This document shows, in pieces, positions 1 through 6,214 of a stretch of 8,299 bases of DNA (positions are counted from its first letter, which is position 1; the number at the start of each line of letters is the position of its first letter). This DNA is from Pseudomonadota bacterium (lineage in GTDB: Bacteria > Pseudomonadota > Gammaproteobacteria > Burkholderiales > Burkholderiaceae_B), in the NCBI GenBank assembly GCA_023427085.1, contig JAEZBO010000268.1, forward strand, positions 1 to 8,299, read 5' to 3'. Position numbers and translations under genes: made by a program. A model generated the notes under the pieces. It ran no database searches. It saw only the letters and a list, made by a program, of their open reading frames with translations, and was not told where the DNA came from.

Positions 1-336
1 GCGCAGCACCTGCTGCGCGATCAGCCCGCCCATCGACTGGCCGACCAGCACCGCGCCGCACAGGGCCTCGCGGTCGAGCAGCGCGCACAGGTCGTCGGCG
101 CAGGCGTCGATGGTATAGGGCGCGCGCAGCGGCGCCGACCGGCCGTGGCCGGGCGCATCCCACAGCAGCACGCGGTGCCGGCCGCAAAACGCGGCGGCCT
201 GCGCCGCCATGGTCTGGTGATCGAGCATGGCGCCGTGCAGCAGCACCAGGGGCCGGCCCGCCGCCGGGCCGCCGACCCAGTAATGAATCGGCGCCAGGCT
301 GCCGGCGAACTCGCGGTGCTCGAGGCCGGCGATCAT
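1..336 (-). CDS. alpha/beta hydrolase, N-terminal part (runs off left edge)
   Basis: This is the first 112 residues of an alpha/beta-hydrolase-fold protein; the rest lies beyond position 1. Visible hallmarks are strand and oxyanion motif LVLLHG (residues 30-35), DAPGHGRS (60-67), and the nucleophile elbow GQSMGG (99-104), with Ser101 as predicted nucleophile. The Asp and His of the triad lie outside the window. Family members are esterases, lactonases or C-C bond hydrolases, and the substrate cannot be told from this part. The ATG at 334-336 is the first good start: it comes 32 bases after the nitroreductase stop, in another frame. The frame stays open further upstream and no strong ribosome-binding site is seen, so the exact start is uncertain. 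It has no signal peptide, so it is probably cytoplasmic. Same strand and short spacing suggest co-transcription with the nitroreductase. Confidence 0.85.
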   Translation of the reverse strand, partial: MIAGLEHREFAGSLAPIHYWVGGPAAGRPLVLLHGAMLDHQTMAAQAAAFCGRHRVLLWDAPGHGRSAPLRAPYTIDACADDLCALLDREALCGAVLVGQSMGGLIAQQVLR

Positions 337-368
337 GCGGATCGGCGCACGGGCCGGCGACCGGCGGC

Positions 369-968
369 TCAGCCGACCACGCGGAAGCGCTCGGCGTCGT
401 CCATGAAGGCCTTGTCGCCGAACGGCGCTTCGTTCGAGCCGAACGGCATCTGCGCGCGCAGCTTCCACGATGCCGGCAGGTCCCATTGCGCCGCCACGGC
501 GGCGTCGATCAGCGGGTTGTAGTGCTGCAGGCTGGCACCCACGCCGGCGTTGGCCAGCGCCGACCACACCGACAGTTGCGCCATGCCGCCGGCCTGCTCG
601 GACCAGACCGGGAAGTTGTCGGCATACAGCGGAAACTGCGCCTGCATTTTTTTGACCACATCCTGGTCTTCGAAGAACAGCACGGTGCCCACGCCCGCGG
701 CGAAGCTCTTGAGCTTGTTCTCGGTGCGCTCGAAACCGTCGGCCGGCGCCACCTTGCGCACTTCGTCGGTGGTGATGGCCCACAGCTTGTCGCTCTGGTC
801 ACCGAACAGGATCACCGCGCGCGAGCTTTGCGAGTTGAACGACGAGGGGGAATGTTTGATGGCTTCCTGGATCAGCGTGACCAGTTCGTCCCGCGACGGC
901 TTGACGTTACGGCCCAGCGAGTACTGCGTGCGGCGCTGCTTGAGTGCTTCGAGGTAGGCGTTGCTCAT
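369..968 (-). CDS. nitroreductase family protein, Frm2/Hbn1-like
   Basis: This 199-residue protein belongs to the FMN-dependent nitroreductase superfamily. The N-terminal RRTQYSLG (residues 12-19) is the phosphate/flavin-binding start typical of the family, and HSPSSFNSQSSR (39-50) is the segment I recall as characteristic of the Frm2/Hbn1-like subgroup. PFGSNEAPFGDK near the C-terminus is also typical. Length matches this short subgroup. Family members are cytoplasmic NAD(P)H-dependent flavoenzymes that reduce nitroaromatics or quinones and are often linked to oxidative or lipid stress; the real substrate is unknown. The ATG start is supported by GAAAGG at 979-984 on the minus strand, about ten bases upstream. 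It is probably the first gene of a pair with the downstream alpha/beta hydrolase. Confidence 0.9.
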   Translation of the reverse strand: MSNAYLEALKQRRTQYSLGRNVKPSRDELVTLIQEAIKHSPSSFNSQSSRAVILFGDQSDKLWAITTDEVRKVAPADGFERTENKLKSFAAGVGTVLFFEDQDVVKKMQAQFPLYADNFPVWSEQAGGMAQLSVWSALANAGVGASLQHYNPLIDAAVAAQWDLPASWKLRAQMPFGSNEAPFGDKAFMDDAERFRVVG

Positions 969-1013
969 GACGATGGAACCTTTCGATCGGTAGATAGGGA
1001 AAACGACCGGACG

Positions 1014-1019
1014 ATTCTA
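1014..1019 (-). promoter_or_regulatory. candidate -10 box for the nitroreductase
   Basis: On the minus strand this reads TAGAAT, one mismatch from TATAAT, and would start a transcript about 40 bases before the nitroreductase ATG. No convincing -35 hexamer lies 16-18 bases upstream, so this is weak. The rest of the divergent gap (969-1165) holds the nitroreductase ribosome-binding site, a short GCAATTGC palindrome, and no clear promoter for the plus-strand HPP gene. Confidence 0.25.
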
Positions 1020-1165
1020 CTGTGGCGTCATGACAAAGCCCATGGCCGGCCGATTCCGCCAGCGGCAGCCTTGCCAACAATAATCTTGCGTTTGCCTGCA
1101 ATGCAATTGCGTACGGCGCCGCCGCGCGGACGCTAAGCTTTCTGGCTGTCCTAAGTTTATCCGCC

Positions 1166-2326
1166 ATGAAATCGGCAGCCTCTCCACCGTCTTCCCCTGC
1201 GTCCGCGCCCGCACGCCTGCTGGCCTGGCTGCGGCGGCTGGTGCTGCTGTTGTGGCCCGCCACATGGCACGTCGACCAGCGCGAAAAATGCCGCGCCGCG
1301 CTGGGCGCCGGTTTTGGCGTGCTGTGCGCCGCGGTGCTCAGCCGCTGGGCCGCCGAAGCGCTCGGCGCCTCGTTCTGGCTGGCCGCGCCGCTGGGCGCCA
1401 GCGCCGTGCTGGTGTTCGTGCTGCCGGCCAGCCCGCTGGCCCAGCCCTGGCCGGTAGTGGCCGGCAACACGCTGAGCACCCTGGTCGGCGCGCTCTGCGC
1501 GATGCTGATCCCCGACCCGGCGCTCAATGCCGGTGCCGCCGTCACGCTGGCGATCACGCTGATGTTCCTGCTGCGCTGCCTGCACCCGCCGGGCGCCGCG
1601 GCGGCCCTGCTGGCCGCGCTCGGCCAGGTCGACTGGCATGTCGCGGTGCTGCCGATCCTGGCCGACTCGCTGTTGCTGGTCTGTGCCGGCGTGCTCTACA
1701 ACACGCTCACCGGGCGGCCCTATCCGCACCGCCAGCGGCCACGCGCCGAGGCGCCGCGGCGCAGCCGCTTCGAGGCGCAGGACCTGGACGCGGCGCTCGA
1801 CCATTACAACCAGGTCCTGAACGTCAATCGCGAGGATCTGCAGGAGCTGCTCGAATACGCCGATGCCTCGGCCACCCAGCGCCGCTTCGGCAGCCTGCGC
1901 TGCGCCGACATCATGTCGCGCGAACCGGTGTCGGTGCGCGTCGACACGCCGCAGCGCGACGCCTGGCTGCTGATGCGCTCGCGCGGGATCAAGGCGCTGC
2001 CCATCGTCGGCGCCGGCGGCAGGCTGGCTGGCATCGTCACCGCCGCTGACTTCCTGCGCCACACCACGCAGTTGCAGCCGGCCGGCCTGGAGCGGCGGCT
2101 GCGCGCGATGCTGCGGCGCAACGCGCGGCCCGATCCGTCGCTGCGCACGGTCGCGCGCATCATGACCCGCGAGGTCAGCACCGCCCGCCCCGATCAGCCG
2201 GTCGGCACGCTGATCCCGCTGTTCGCCGAACGGGGCCATCACCACATTCCGGTGCTGCGCGGCGACGGCCGGCTGGCCGGCATCGTCACCCAGTCCGATC
2301 TGATGCGAGCGCTGCACGAGCGGTAA
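1166..2326 (+). CDS. HPP family membrane protein with C-terminal CBS domain pair
   Basis: This 386-residue protein joins two modules. Residues about 40-182 form an HPP-family integral membrane domain with several hydrophobic helices; motifs include WLAAPLGASAVLVF (71-84), PWPVVAGNTLS (94-104) and the eponymous HPP at 140-142 in LHPPGAA. After a charged, partly helical linker (188-240), two CBS motifs follow at about 246-300 and 331-383, each ending in a GRLAGIVT-type strand followed by Asp. CBS pairs usually bind adenosine nucleotides and regulate the attached domain. Some HPP proteins of cyanobacteria and plastids have been linked to nitrite transport, but that cannot be assumed here. The likely role is a nucleotide-regulated inner-membrane transporter or channel. 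No strong ribosome-binding site precedes the ATG. The LysR gene begins 10 bases after the stop, which suggests one transcript. Confidence 0.9.
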   Translation: MKSAASPPSSPASAPARLLAWLRRLVLLLWPATWHVDQREKCRAALGAGFGVLCAAVLSRWAAEALGASFWLAAPLGASAVLVFVLPASPLAQPWPVVAGNTLSTLVGALCAMLIPDPALNAGAAVTLAITLMFLLRCLHPPGAAAALLAALGQVDWHVAVLPILADSLLLVCAGVLYNTLTGRPYPHRQRPRAEAPRRSRFEAQDLDAALDHYNQVLNVNREDLQELLEYADASATQRRFGSLRCADIMSREPVSVRVDTPQRDAWLLMRSRGIKALPIVGAGGRLAGIVTAADFLRHTTQLQPAGLERRLRAMLRRNARPDPSLRTVARIMTREVSTARPDQPVGTLIPLFAERGHHHIPVLRGDGRLAGIVTQSDLMRALHER

Positions 2327-2336
2327 TATCGCTGCC

Positions 2337-3230
2337 ATGGACGTCGCCCTGGCACAAACCTTTCTCGCAGTCGCCGAATCCGGTAGCTTCATCGCGGCAT
2401 CCGAACGCCTGCACCTGACCCAGACCGCGGTCAGCGCACGCATCCGCGCCCTCGAAGAACAGCTCGACCAGCGCCTGTTCGTGCGCAACAAGGCCGGCGC
2501 GCGGCCCACGCCAGCCGGCGAACGTTTCCTGCCGCATGCCGCCGCGCTGGTGCAGACCTGGGAACGCGCGCGGCGCCAGGTGGCCTTGCCGCCGGGTGTA
2601 CAGGCCGGCATCGGCGTCGGCGTCGAACTGGCGCTGTGGCATCCCTTGATGGCCGACTGGATGGTCTGGATGCACCAGCAAGGGCCGGCCATCGCGGTGC
2701 GCGCCGACGTCGACCAGCCCAAGCACCTGATCGACGCGCTGCAGGACGGCGCGCTCGATCTGGCGGTGCTGTACAACCCGCCGCAGCGCCTGGGCCTGGT
2801 CTACGAGCTGCTGCAGGAAGAAAAACTGGTGATGGTCAGCACCCAGGCCGATGGCGGCTACCAGCCCGAGCGCTACGTGCACGTCGATTGGGGCCCGAGC
2901 TTCGTCGCCAACCTGCAGGCGGCGTTTCCGGACCTGGCCAGCCCGCGTGTATCGGTGTCGCTGGGACCGCTGGCGCTGACGCTGCTGCTGTCGGTGGGCG
3001 GCGCCGGTTATTTCCGGCTCAACACGGTGCAGCCCTTTCTCGACCAGGGCCTGCTGTGCCGCGTGGCGGCGGCGCCCGAGTTCTCGCACAGCGCCTATGC
3101 GGTCTATGCGCAGCAGCGCGACGACCCGACGCTGCAACTGGCCCGCAGCGGCCTGCGCCACGTCGCCGAGCACGGCGCCAAACCCGGCCTGACCGCCCCT
3201 ATCGCCGCGCGTCCGCTCGGCGGCGCCTGA
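2337..3230 (+). CDS. LysR family transcriptional regulator
   Basis: This 297-residue protein has the standard LysR layout. The N-terminal winged helix-turn-helix spans about residues 1-60, with the recognition region FIAASERLHLTQTAVSARIR (18-37) followed by ALEEQLDQRLFVRN. The rest is a periplasmic-binding-like effector domain (about 88-280), including DGALDLAVLYNP, which resembles the usual G..D.A... strand. Length is normal for the family. Such proteins act as tetramers and activate or repress a nearby, often divergent, gene in response to a small molecule. Here the gene is not divergent to a target: it lies 10 bases after the HPP gene on the same strand and before the TonB receptor, so its target is unclear. 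The ATG fits the family N-terminus, although no strong ribosome-binding site is visible. The effector cannot be predicted. Confidence 0.92.
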   Translation: MDVALAQTFLAVAESGSFIAASERLHLTQTAVSARIRALEEQLDQRLFVRNKAGARPTPAGERFLPHAAALVQTWERARRQVALPPGVQAGIGVGVELALWHPLMADWMVWMHQQGPAIAVRADVDQPKHLIDALQDGALDLAVLYNPPQRLGLVYELLQEEKLVMVSTQADGGYQPERYVHVDWGPSFVANLQAAFPDLASPRVSVSLGPLALTLLLSVGGAGYFRLNTVQPFLDQGLLCRVAAAPEFSHSAYAVYAQQRDDPTLQLARSGLRHVAEHGAKPGLTAPIAARPLGGA

Positions 3231-3232
3231 TC

Positions 3233-3287
3233 CGGCGGCACGGCAGCCGCCGCGCCTCGTCTCGGTGGCACGGGCGCCGCGCGCCCG
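3233..3287 (+). terminator. two GC-rich stem-loops after the LysR gene
   Basis: Just after the LysR stop lie CGGCGGC/GCCGCCG (arms 3233-3239 and 3246-3252) and then CGGGCGC/GCGCCCG (arms 3271-3277 and 3281-3287). Both arms are perfect, but neither stem has a real T-run, only CTT after the second. They may cause pausing or support Rho-dependent ending; as intrinsic terminators they are weak. Confidence 0.35.
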
Positions 3288-3397
3288 CTTGATACAGGCC
3301 TCCCTGGCGTCTGCCGTCTTAGCCTCAGCCTGGCTTGCATGCCGCTGAAAGCCAGCGCTGTCGCCTTTCCGCAACTTTCTTGACAGGGGTTCGGCTT

Positions 3398-3426
3398 TTG
3401 ACGTCCACTGCTCGTTCAAAAATAAA
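3398..3426 (+). promoter_or_regulatory. candidate sigma-70 promoter of the TonB receptor
   Basis: TTGACG (3398-3403, one mismatch from TTGACA), a 17-base spacer and AATAAA (3421-3426, two mismatches from TATAAT) make a plausible promoter about 50 bases before the receptor ATG. The area is clearly more AT-rich than the surrounding genes. A second TTGACA at 3380-3385 has no -10 partner at proper spacing. Confidence 0.45.
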
Positions 3427-3442
3427 AATGCGATCCATTCTC
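3424..3442 (+). promoter_or_regulatory. candidate Fur box
   Basis: The 19 bases AAAAATGCGATCCATTCTC match the classical Fur consensus at 12 of 19 positions by my count and keep the symmetric AATG/CATT core. The site overlaps the end of the predicted -10 and the expected transcription start, where Fur-Fe(II) binding would block transcription. Its position before a siderophore receptor gives independent support. The match alone is moderate. Confidence 0.45.
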
Positions 3443-3474
3443 TTTATCAAAACCATTAACACCTGCCTGCGACC

Positions 3475-5637
3475 ATGCCGTTCATCCTCAAGTCGATTCC
3501 CGCCAGCCTGGCCGCCGCGCTGAGCTGCCTGCCGGCGCTCGCCGCCGCCCAGACGCCGGCCCCGGCGCCCTCCCCCGGCGTCGCCACGCTGCCCCAGATC
3601 ACCGTCGAGGCCGACGCGGTGCAGGAAACCGCCACCGGCCCGGTGCAGGGCTACACGGCGCGCCGCTCGGCCACCGCCACCAAGACCGATACACCGCTGG
3701 CCGAGACGCCGCAGTCCATCACCGTGGTCACGCGCGAGCAGATGCTCGACCAGGGCGCCAACAGCATCCAGGAAGCGCTGGGCTACGCGGCCGGCGTGCG
3801 CTCGGATGCCTACGGTATCGACTCGCGCACCGACTCGGCGCGGGTGCGCGGTTCGTCGCCGGACACCTACCTGGACGGCCTGCGCCAGAACTTCGACTAC
3901 TACACCAGCACCACGCGCACCGAGCCGTTTACGCTCGAGCGCCTGGAAGTGCTGCGCGGCCCGTCGGCGATGCTGTATGGCCAGGGCAGCACGGCCGGCA
4001 TCATCAACATGGTCAGCAAGCGGCCGCTGGATGAGTTCCAGGGCGAAGTCGGCGTGCAACTGGGCAACTTTGGCCGCAAGCAGGCCCAGCTCGACCTGAC
4101 CGGCCCGTTGACCGAGGACGGCAAATGGCTCTATCGCATCATCGCGCTCAAGCGCGATGCCGATACGCAGGTCGACTTCGTCAAGGACGACCGCAGCGTG
4201 GTCGCGCCGTCGCTGACGTGGAAACCCAGCGCCGCCACCTCGCTGACGCTGCAGGGCCTGTGGCAGGACGACAAGTCGGGCTCGACGGCGCAGTTCGCGC
4301 CGTGGTCCGGCATGCTCACCGACAATCCCAACGGCCGCATCCCGACCCGGCGCTTCCTGGGCGAACCGGACTACGACCGCTACGACTCGGAGCGCCGCAG
4401 CATCGGCTGGCTGTTCGAGCACCGTTTCAATGACCAGTGGGCGATCAGCCAGGGTTTCCGGCACGCCCGCAACGAGGTCGACTACAACACCTTCTACGCC
4501 GCCGACTCGTTCATGGTCGGCCCGTCCGGCCTGCCGGGCGGCTGGGTCATCGACCCGGTCGACCAGCGCGTGCTGGCGCGCTACGGCAGCGGTGGCACCA
4601 CCAAGGTCAACATCGACACGCTCGACCAGCACCTGAAGGGCAAGTTCAAGACCGGCAACATCGAGCACAGCGTGCTGGTCGGCCTGGACTGGACGAGCTA
4701 TCGCCGCGAAAGCCAGACCGGCTACGCGCTCGGACTGAACCCGATCGACGCCTATGCGCCGGTCTATGGCAACTACGACCGCCCGGTGCTGGCCGACGAC
4801 CCCGACTTCAAGCAGCGCCAGACCGGCATCTATCTGCAGAACCAGATGAAGTTCGGCCCCAACTGGATCGTCGCGGCCGGCCTGCGGCACGACCGTGCGC
4901 GCACCCAGCTCGAAGGCAGCCAGACCGACAAGGCGCAGGCCACCAGCAAGCGGCTGGGCGTGATGTACGCGGCCGACAACGGCTGGTCGCCGTACGTCAA
5001 CTACAGCGAATCGTTCACGCCGGTGGCCAGCACCACGGTGGCCGGACCGGGCGGCAACGAGATCGAAAGCTACAAGCCGATCCGCGGCGAGCAGTGGGAG
5101 GCCGGCATCAAACACCAGTCGGCCGACGGCCGCAACCTGTTCACGGCGGCGATCTACCGGCTCAAGGAAAAGAACCGGCTGGTGCCGGACACCGATCCGA
5201 CCAATGCGCTGAACAACGTGCAGACCGGCGAAACCGTCACGCGTGGACTGGAGCTCGAGTGGCGCGGCCAGCCGCTGCGCAACGTCGAGGTGATCGCGCA
5301 TTACAACTACATCTCGCCGGACGAAGAGCTCGAAGGCCTGCCGCGTCACCAGGCGGCTGCCTGGGGCAAGTACCGCTTCGCGCTCGGCAACGTGCAGGGC
5401 TTCGCGGTCGGCCTGGGCACGCGCTGGATGAGCAATTTCCGCGATGGCAACGCACCGACCACGCCGTCGGTGGTGCTGTTCGACGGCATGCTGTCCTACG
5501 ACGCCGACAATTGGCGCTACGCGCTGAACGTCAACAACATCACCGACAAGACCTACATCGCCACGTGCCTGTCGCGCGGCGACTGCTGGTACGGTGCGCG
5601 GCGCAGCGTGATCGCCAGCGCGACCTACAAGTTCTGA
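3475..5637 (+). CDS. TonB-dependent siderophore receptor (ferrichrome/hydroxamate type)
   Basis: This complete 720-residue outer-membrane receptor imports ferric siderophores using energy from TonB-ExbBD. A signal peptide covers residues 1-25, with likely cleavage after ALAAA. The TonB box LPQITVEA is at 39-46. The plug follows: TPQSITVVTREQM (78-90), ARVRG (122-126) and LERLEVLRGPSAMLYGQG (154-171), which closely match FhuA/FoxA/FpvA-like receptors. The remainder is the 22-strand barrel. The C-terminal segment has the Cys698/Cys704 pair typical of the FhuA-like group and ends in the aromatic Phe720 expected for BAM-dependent insertion. There is no N-terminal STN signalling domain between signal peptide and TonB box, so sigma/anti-sigma signalling is not expected. 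The ATG at 3475 gives a correct signal peptide, but no clear ribosome-binding site precedes it. No transporter or siderophore synthesis genes adjoin, which suggests uptake of foreign siderophores. The exact ligand is uncertain. Confidence 0.95.
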   Translation: MPFILKSIPASLAAALSCLPALAAAQTPAPAPSPGVATLPQITVEADAVQETATGPVQGYTARRSATATKTDTPLAETPQSITVVTREQMLDQGANSIQEALGYAAGVRSDAYGIDSRTDSARVRGSSPDTYLDGLRQNFDYYTSTTRTEPFTLERLEVLRGPSAMLYGQGSTAGIINMVSKRPLDEFQGEVGVQLGNFGRKQAQLDLTGPLTEDGKWLYRIIALKRDADTQVDFVKDDRSVVAPSLTWKPSAATSLTLQGLWQDDKSGSTAQFAPWSGMLTDNPNGRIPTRRFLGEPDYDRYDSERRSIGWLFEHRFNDQWAISQGFRHARNEVDYNTFYAADSFMVGPSGLPGGWVIDPVDQRVLARYGSGGTTKVNIDTLDQHLKGKFKTGNIEHSVLVGLDWTSYRRESQTGYALGLNPIDAYAPVYGNYDRPVLADDPDFKQRQTGIYLQNQMKFGPNWIVAAGLRHDRARTQLEGSQTDKAQATSKRLGVMYAADNGWSPYVNYSESFTPVASTTVAGPGGNEIESYKPIRGEQWEAGIKHQSADGRNLFTAAIYRLKEKNRLVPDTDPTNALNNVQTGETVTRGLELEWRGQPLRNVEVIAHYNYISPDEELEGLPRHQAAAWGKYRFALGNVQGFAVGLGTRWMSNFRDGNAPTTPSVVLFDGMLSYDADNWRYALNVNNITDKTYIATCLSRGDCWYGARRSVIASATYKF

Positions 5638-5660
5638 CCGGCGCTGCCGGTCTCGTCCAG

Positions 5661-5691
5661 AGCCCTGCCGTCGTGACGGCAGGGCTTTTTT
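5661..5691 (+). terminator. intrinsic terminator of the TonB receptor
   Basis: The arms AGCCCTGCCGT (5661-5671) and ACGGCAGGGCT (5676-5686) form a perfect 11-bp stem with tetraloop CGTG. The stem runs directly into six T residues (5686-5691). It starts 23 bases after the receptor stop and marks the end of a monocistronic unit. Confidence 0.93.
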
Positions 5692-5695
5692 GCGT

Positions 5696-5753
5696 CATCG
5701 GCGGGTCAGGCGCGCTTTACCCTCGCCCTGCGCCTGATCATCATGTGCCGATG
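5696..5753. repeat. nested inverted repeat in an intergenic gap
   Basis: An outer pair CATCGGC/GCCGATG (5696-5702 and 5747-5753) encloses an inner pair TCAGGCGC/GCGCCTGA (5706-5713 and 5730-5737). All four arms pair perfectly. Together they could fold into a two-stem hairpin with a 16-base loop. It lies between the receptor terminator and the toxin-antitoxin module and is not explained by either. It could be a dispersed palindromic repeat unit, a structured RNA, or chance in GC-rich sequence. Confidence 0.4.
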
Positions 5754-5792
5754 CCTGGCGGCCGTGACGAAGACCGCGGTTCGTATAGCGGG

Positions 5793-5821
5793 CTAAACAT
5801 ACCCGTATCGGATATGATTAG
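5793..5821. promoter_or_regulatory. 29-bp palindromic operator of the toxin-antitoxin module
   Basis: The arms CTAAACATACCCG and CGGATATGATTAG flank a central TAT; 11 of 13 positions pair in inverted orientation. The site ends 9 bases before the toxin TTG and covers the best -10 hexamer. Antitoxins of the HigA/NadS type bind palindromes at their own promoter, so this is the expected autoregulation site. It stands out from the surrounding GC-rich sequence by its AT-rich outer arms. Confidence 0.7.
5813..5818 (+). promoter_or_regulatory. candidate -10 box of the toxin-antitoxin operon
   Basis: TATGAT is one mismatch from TATAAT and lies within the right arm of the palindrome. No good -35 hexamer sits 16-18 bases upstream (GGGCTA/GGCTAA). 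If used, transcription would start near 5825, leaving only about six untranslated bases before the TTG start. Confidence 0.4.
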
Positions 5822-5830
5822 AGCCTCCCC

Positions 5831-6214
5831 TTGCCACGAATCTTCAAACGGAAGGATTTCGCCCGCTGGCAGGCCAGCCACAAGCTGGCCGATGCGGTCT
5901 TTTGCCGGGCGGTGCAGGAAATGGAGCGTGGCCTGATCGATGCCGACCTGGGTGGCCTTCTGTACAAGAAGCGGATCGCCCGGCCCGGTGCCGGCAAGCG
6001 CGGCGGCTTCAGGACCCTGCTGTCCGCTCGTATCGGCAGCCGCTACGTGCTGCTGTCTGGTTATGCCAAGAACGAGCTTGCCGACATCACGCCGGACGAG
6101 AAAGCAGCGCTGCGCTTCGTCGGCCAGGTATTCCTCGACCTGTCGGCCGACGCCCTGTCGACCGCACAACGAACCGGCGTATTGCAGGAGGTGCATTGTG
6201 AGCCAACTCATTGA
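5831..6214 (+). CDS. type II toxin, RelE/HigB-like (TTG start)
   Basis: This 127-residue protein resembles a RelE-superfamily toxin group that I recall as Pfam PF06296 (formerly DUF1044). The diagnostic core is visible: FKRKDFARW near the N-terminus, ERGLIDADLGG (32-42), KKRIARPGAGKRGGFRTLL (46-64), then the YVLLSGYAKNE strand and helix (72-82). RelE-type toxins cleave mRNA at the ribosome, and the basic GKRGGFR patch fits RNA binding; activity here is inferred. The start must be TTG at 5831, because a stop at 5819-5821 closes the frame and the next Met is residue 31, inside the conserved core. No ribosome-binding site is seen before it. Residues about 104-127 extend past the usual core and overlap the antitoxin start. 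The downstream antitoxin overlaps by 17 bases, giving toxin-first order as in higBA. Confidence 0.85.
   Translation: MPRIFKRKDFARWQASHKLADAVFCRAVQEMERGLIDADLGGLLYKKRIARPGAGKRGGFRTLLSARIGSRYVLLSGYAKNELADITPDEKAALRFVGQVFLDLSADALSTAQRTGVLQEVHCEPTH
6186..6191 (+). promoter_or_regulatory. strong ribosome-binding site that sets the antitoxin start
   Basis: AGGAGG, followed by T, is a perfect anti-SD complement six bases before GTG at 6198. It lies within the toxin coding sequence and decides the antitoxin start. The contrast with the toxin's missing site favours more antitoxin than toxin synthesis from the shared mRNA. Confidence 0.85.

Noticed and set aside
1157..2776. Long minus-strand open frame opposite the HPP and LysR genes
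   Set aside because: It is low-complexity, rich in Arg, Ala, Gly and Gln, spans two well-supported genes on the other strand, and has no recognisable domain; typical of antisense frames in GC-rich DNA.
3335..3523. Small plus-strand frame (62 codons) before the receptor
   Set aside because: It crosses the predicted promoter and Fur box and the receptor start in another frame, and has no ribosome-binding site or family resemblance.
3475..3549. Receptor as a lipoprotein through Cys18 in the signal peptide
   Set aside because: The bases before Cys18 encode ALS-C, with Ala instead of Leu/Val/Ile at the -3 position, and a normal signal peptidase I site (ALAAA) follows.
3325..5349. 674-codon minus-strand open frame opposite the TonB receptor
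   Set aside because: The plus-strand receptor has signal peptide, TonB box, plug and barrel end; the antisense frame is repetitive Arg/Val/Ala sequence with no domain.
4437..5936. 499-codon plus-strand frame overlapping the receptor and running into the toxin
   Set aside because: It is a shifted frame of the receptor that crosses a strong terminator and has no recognisable domain.
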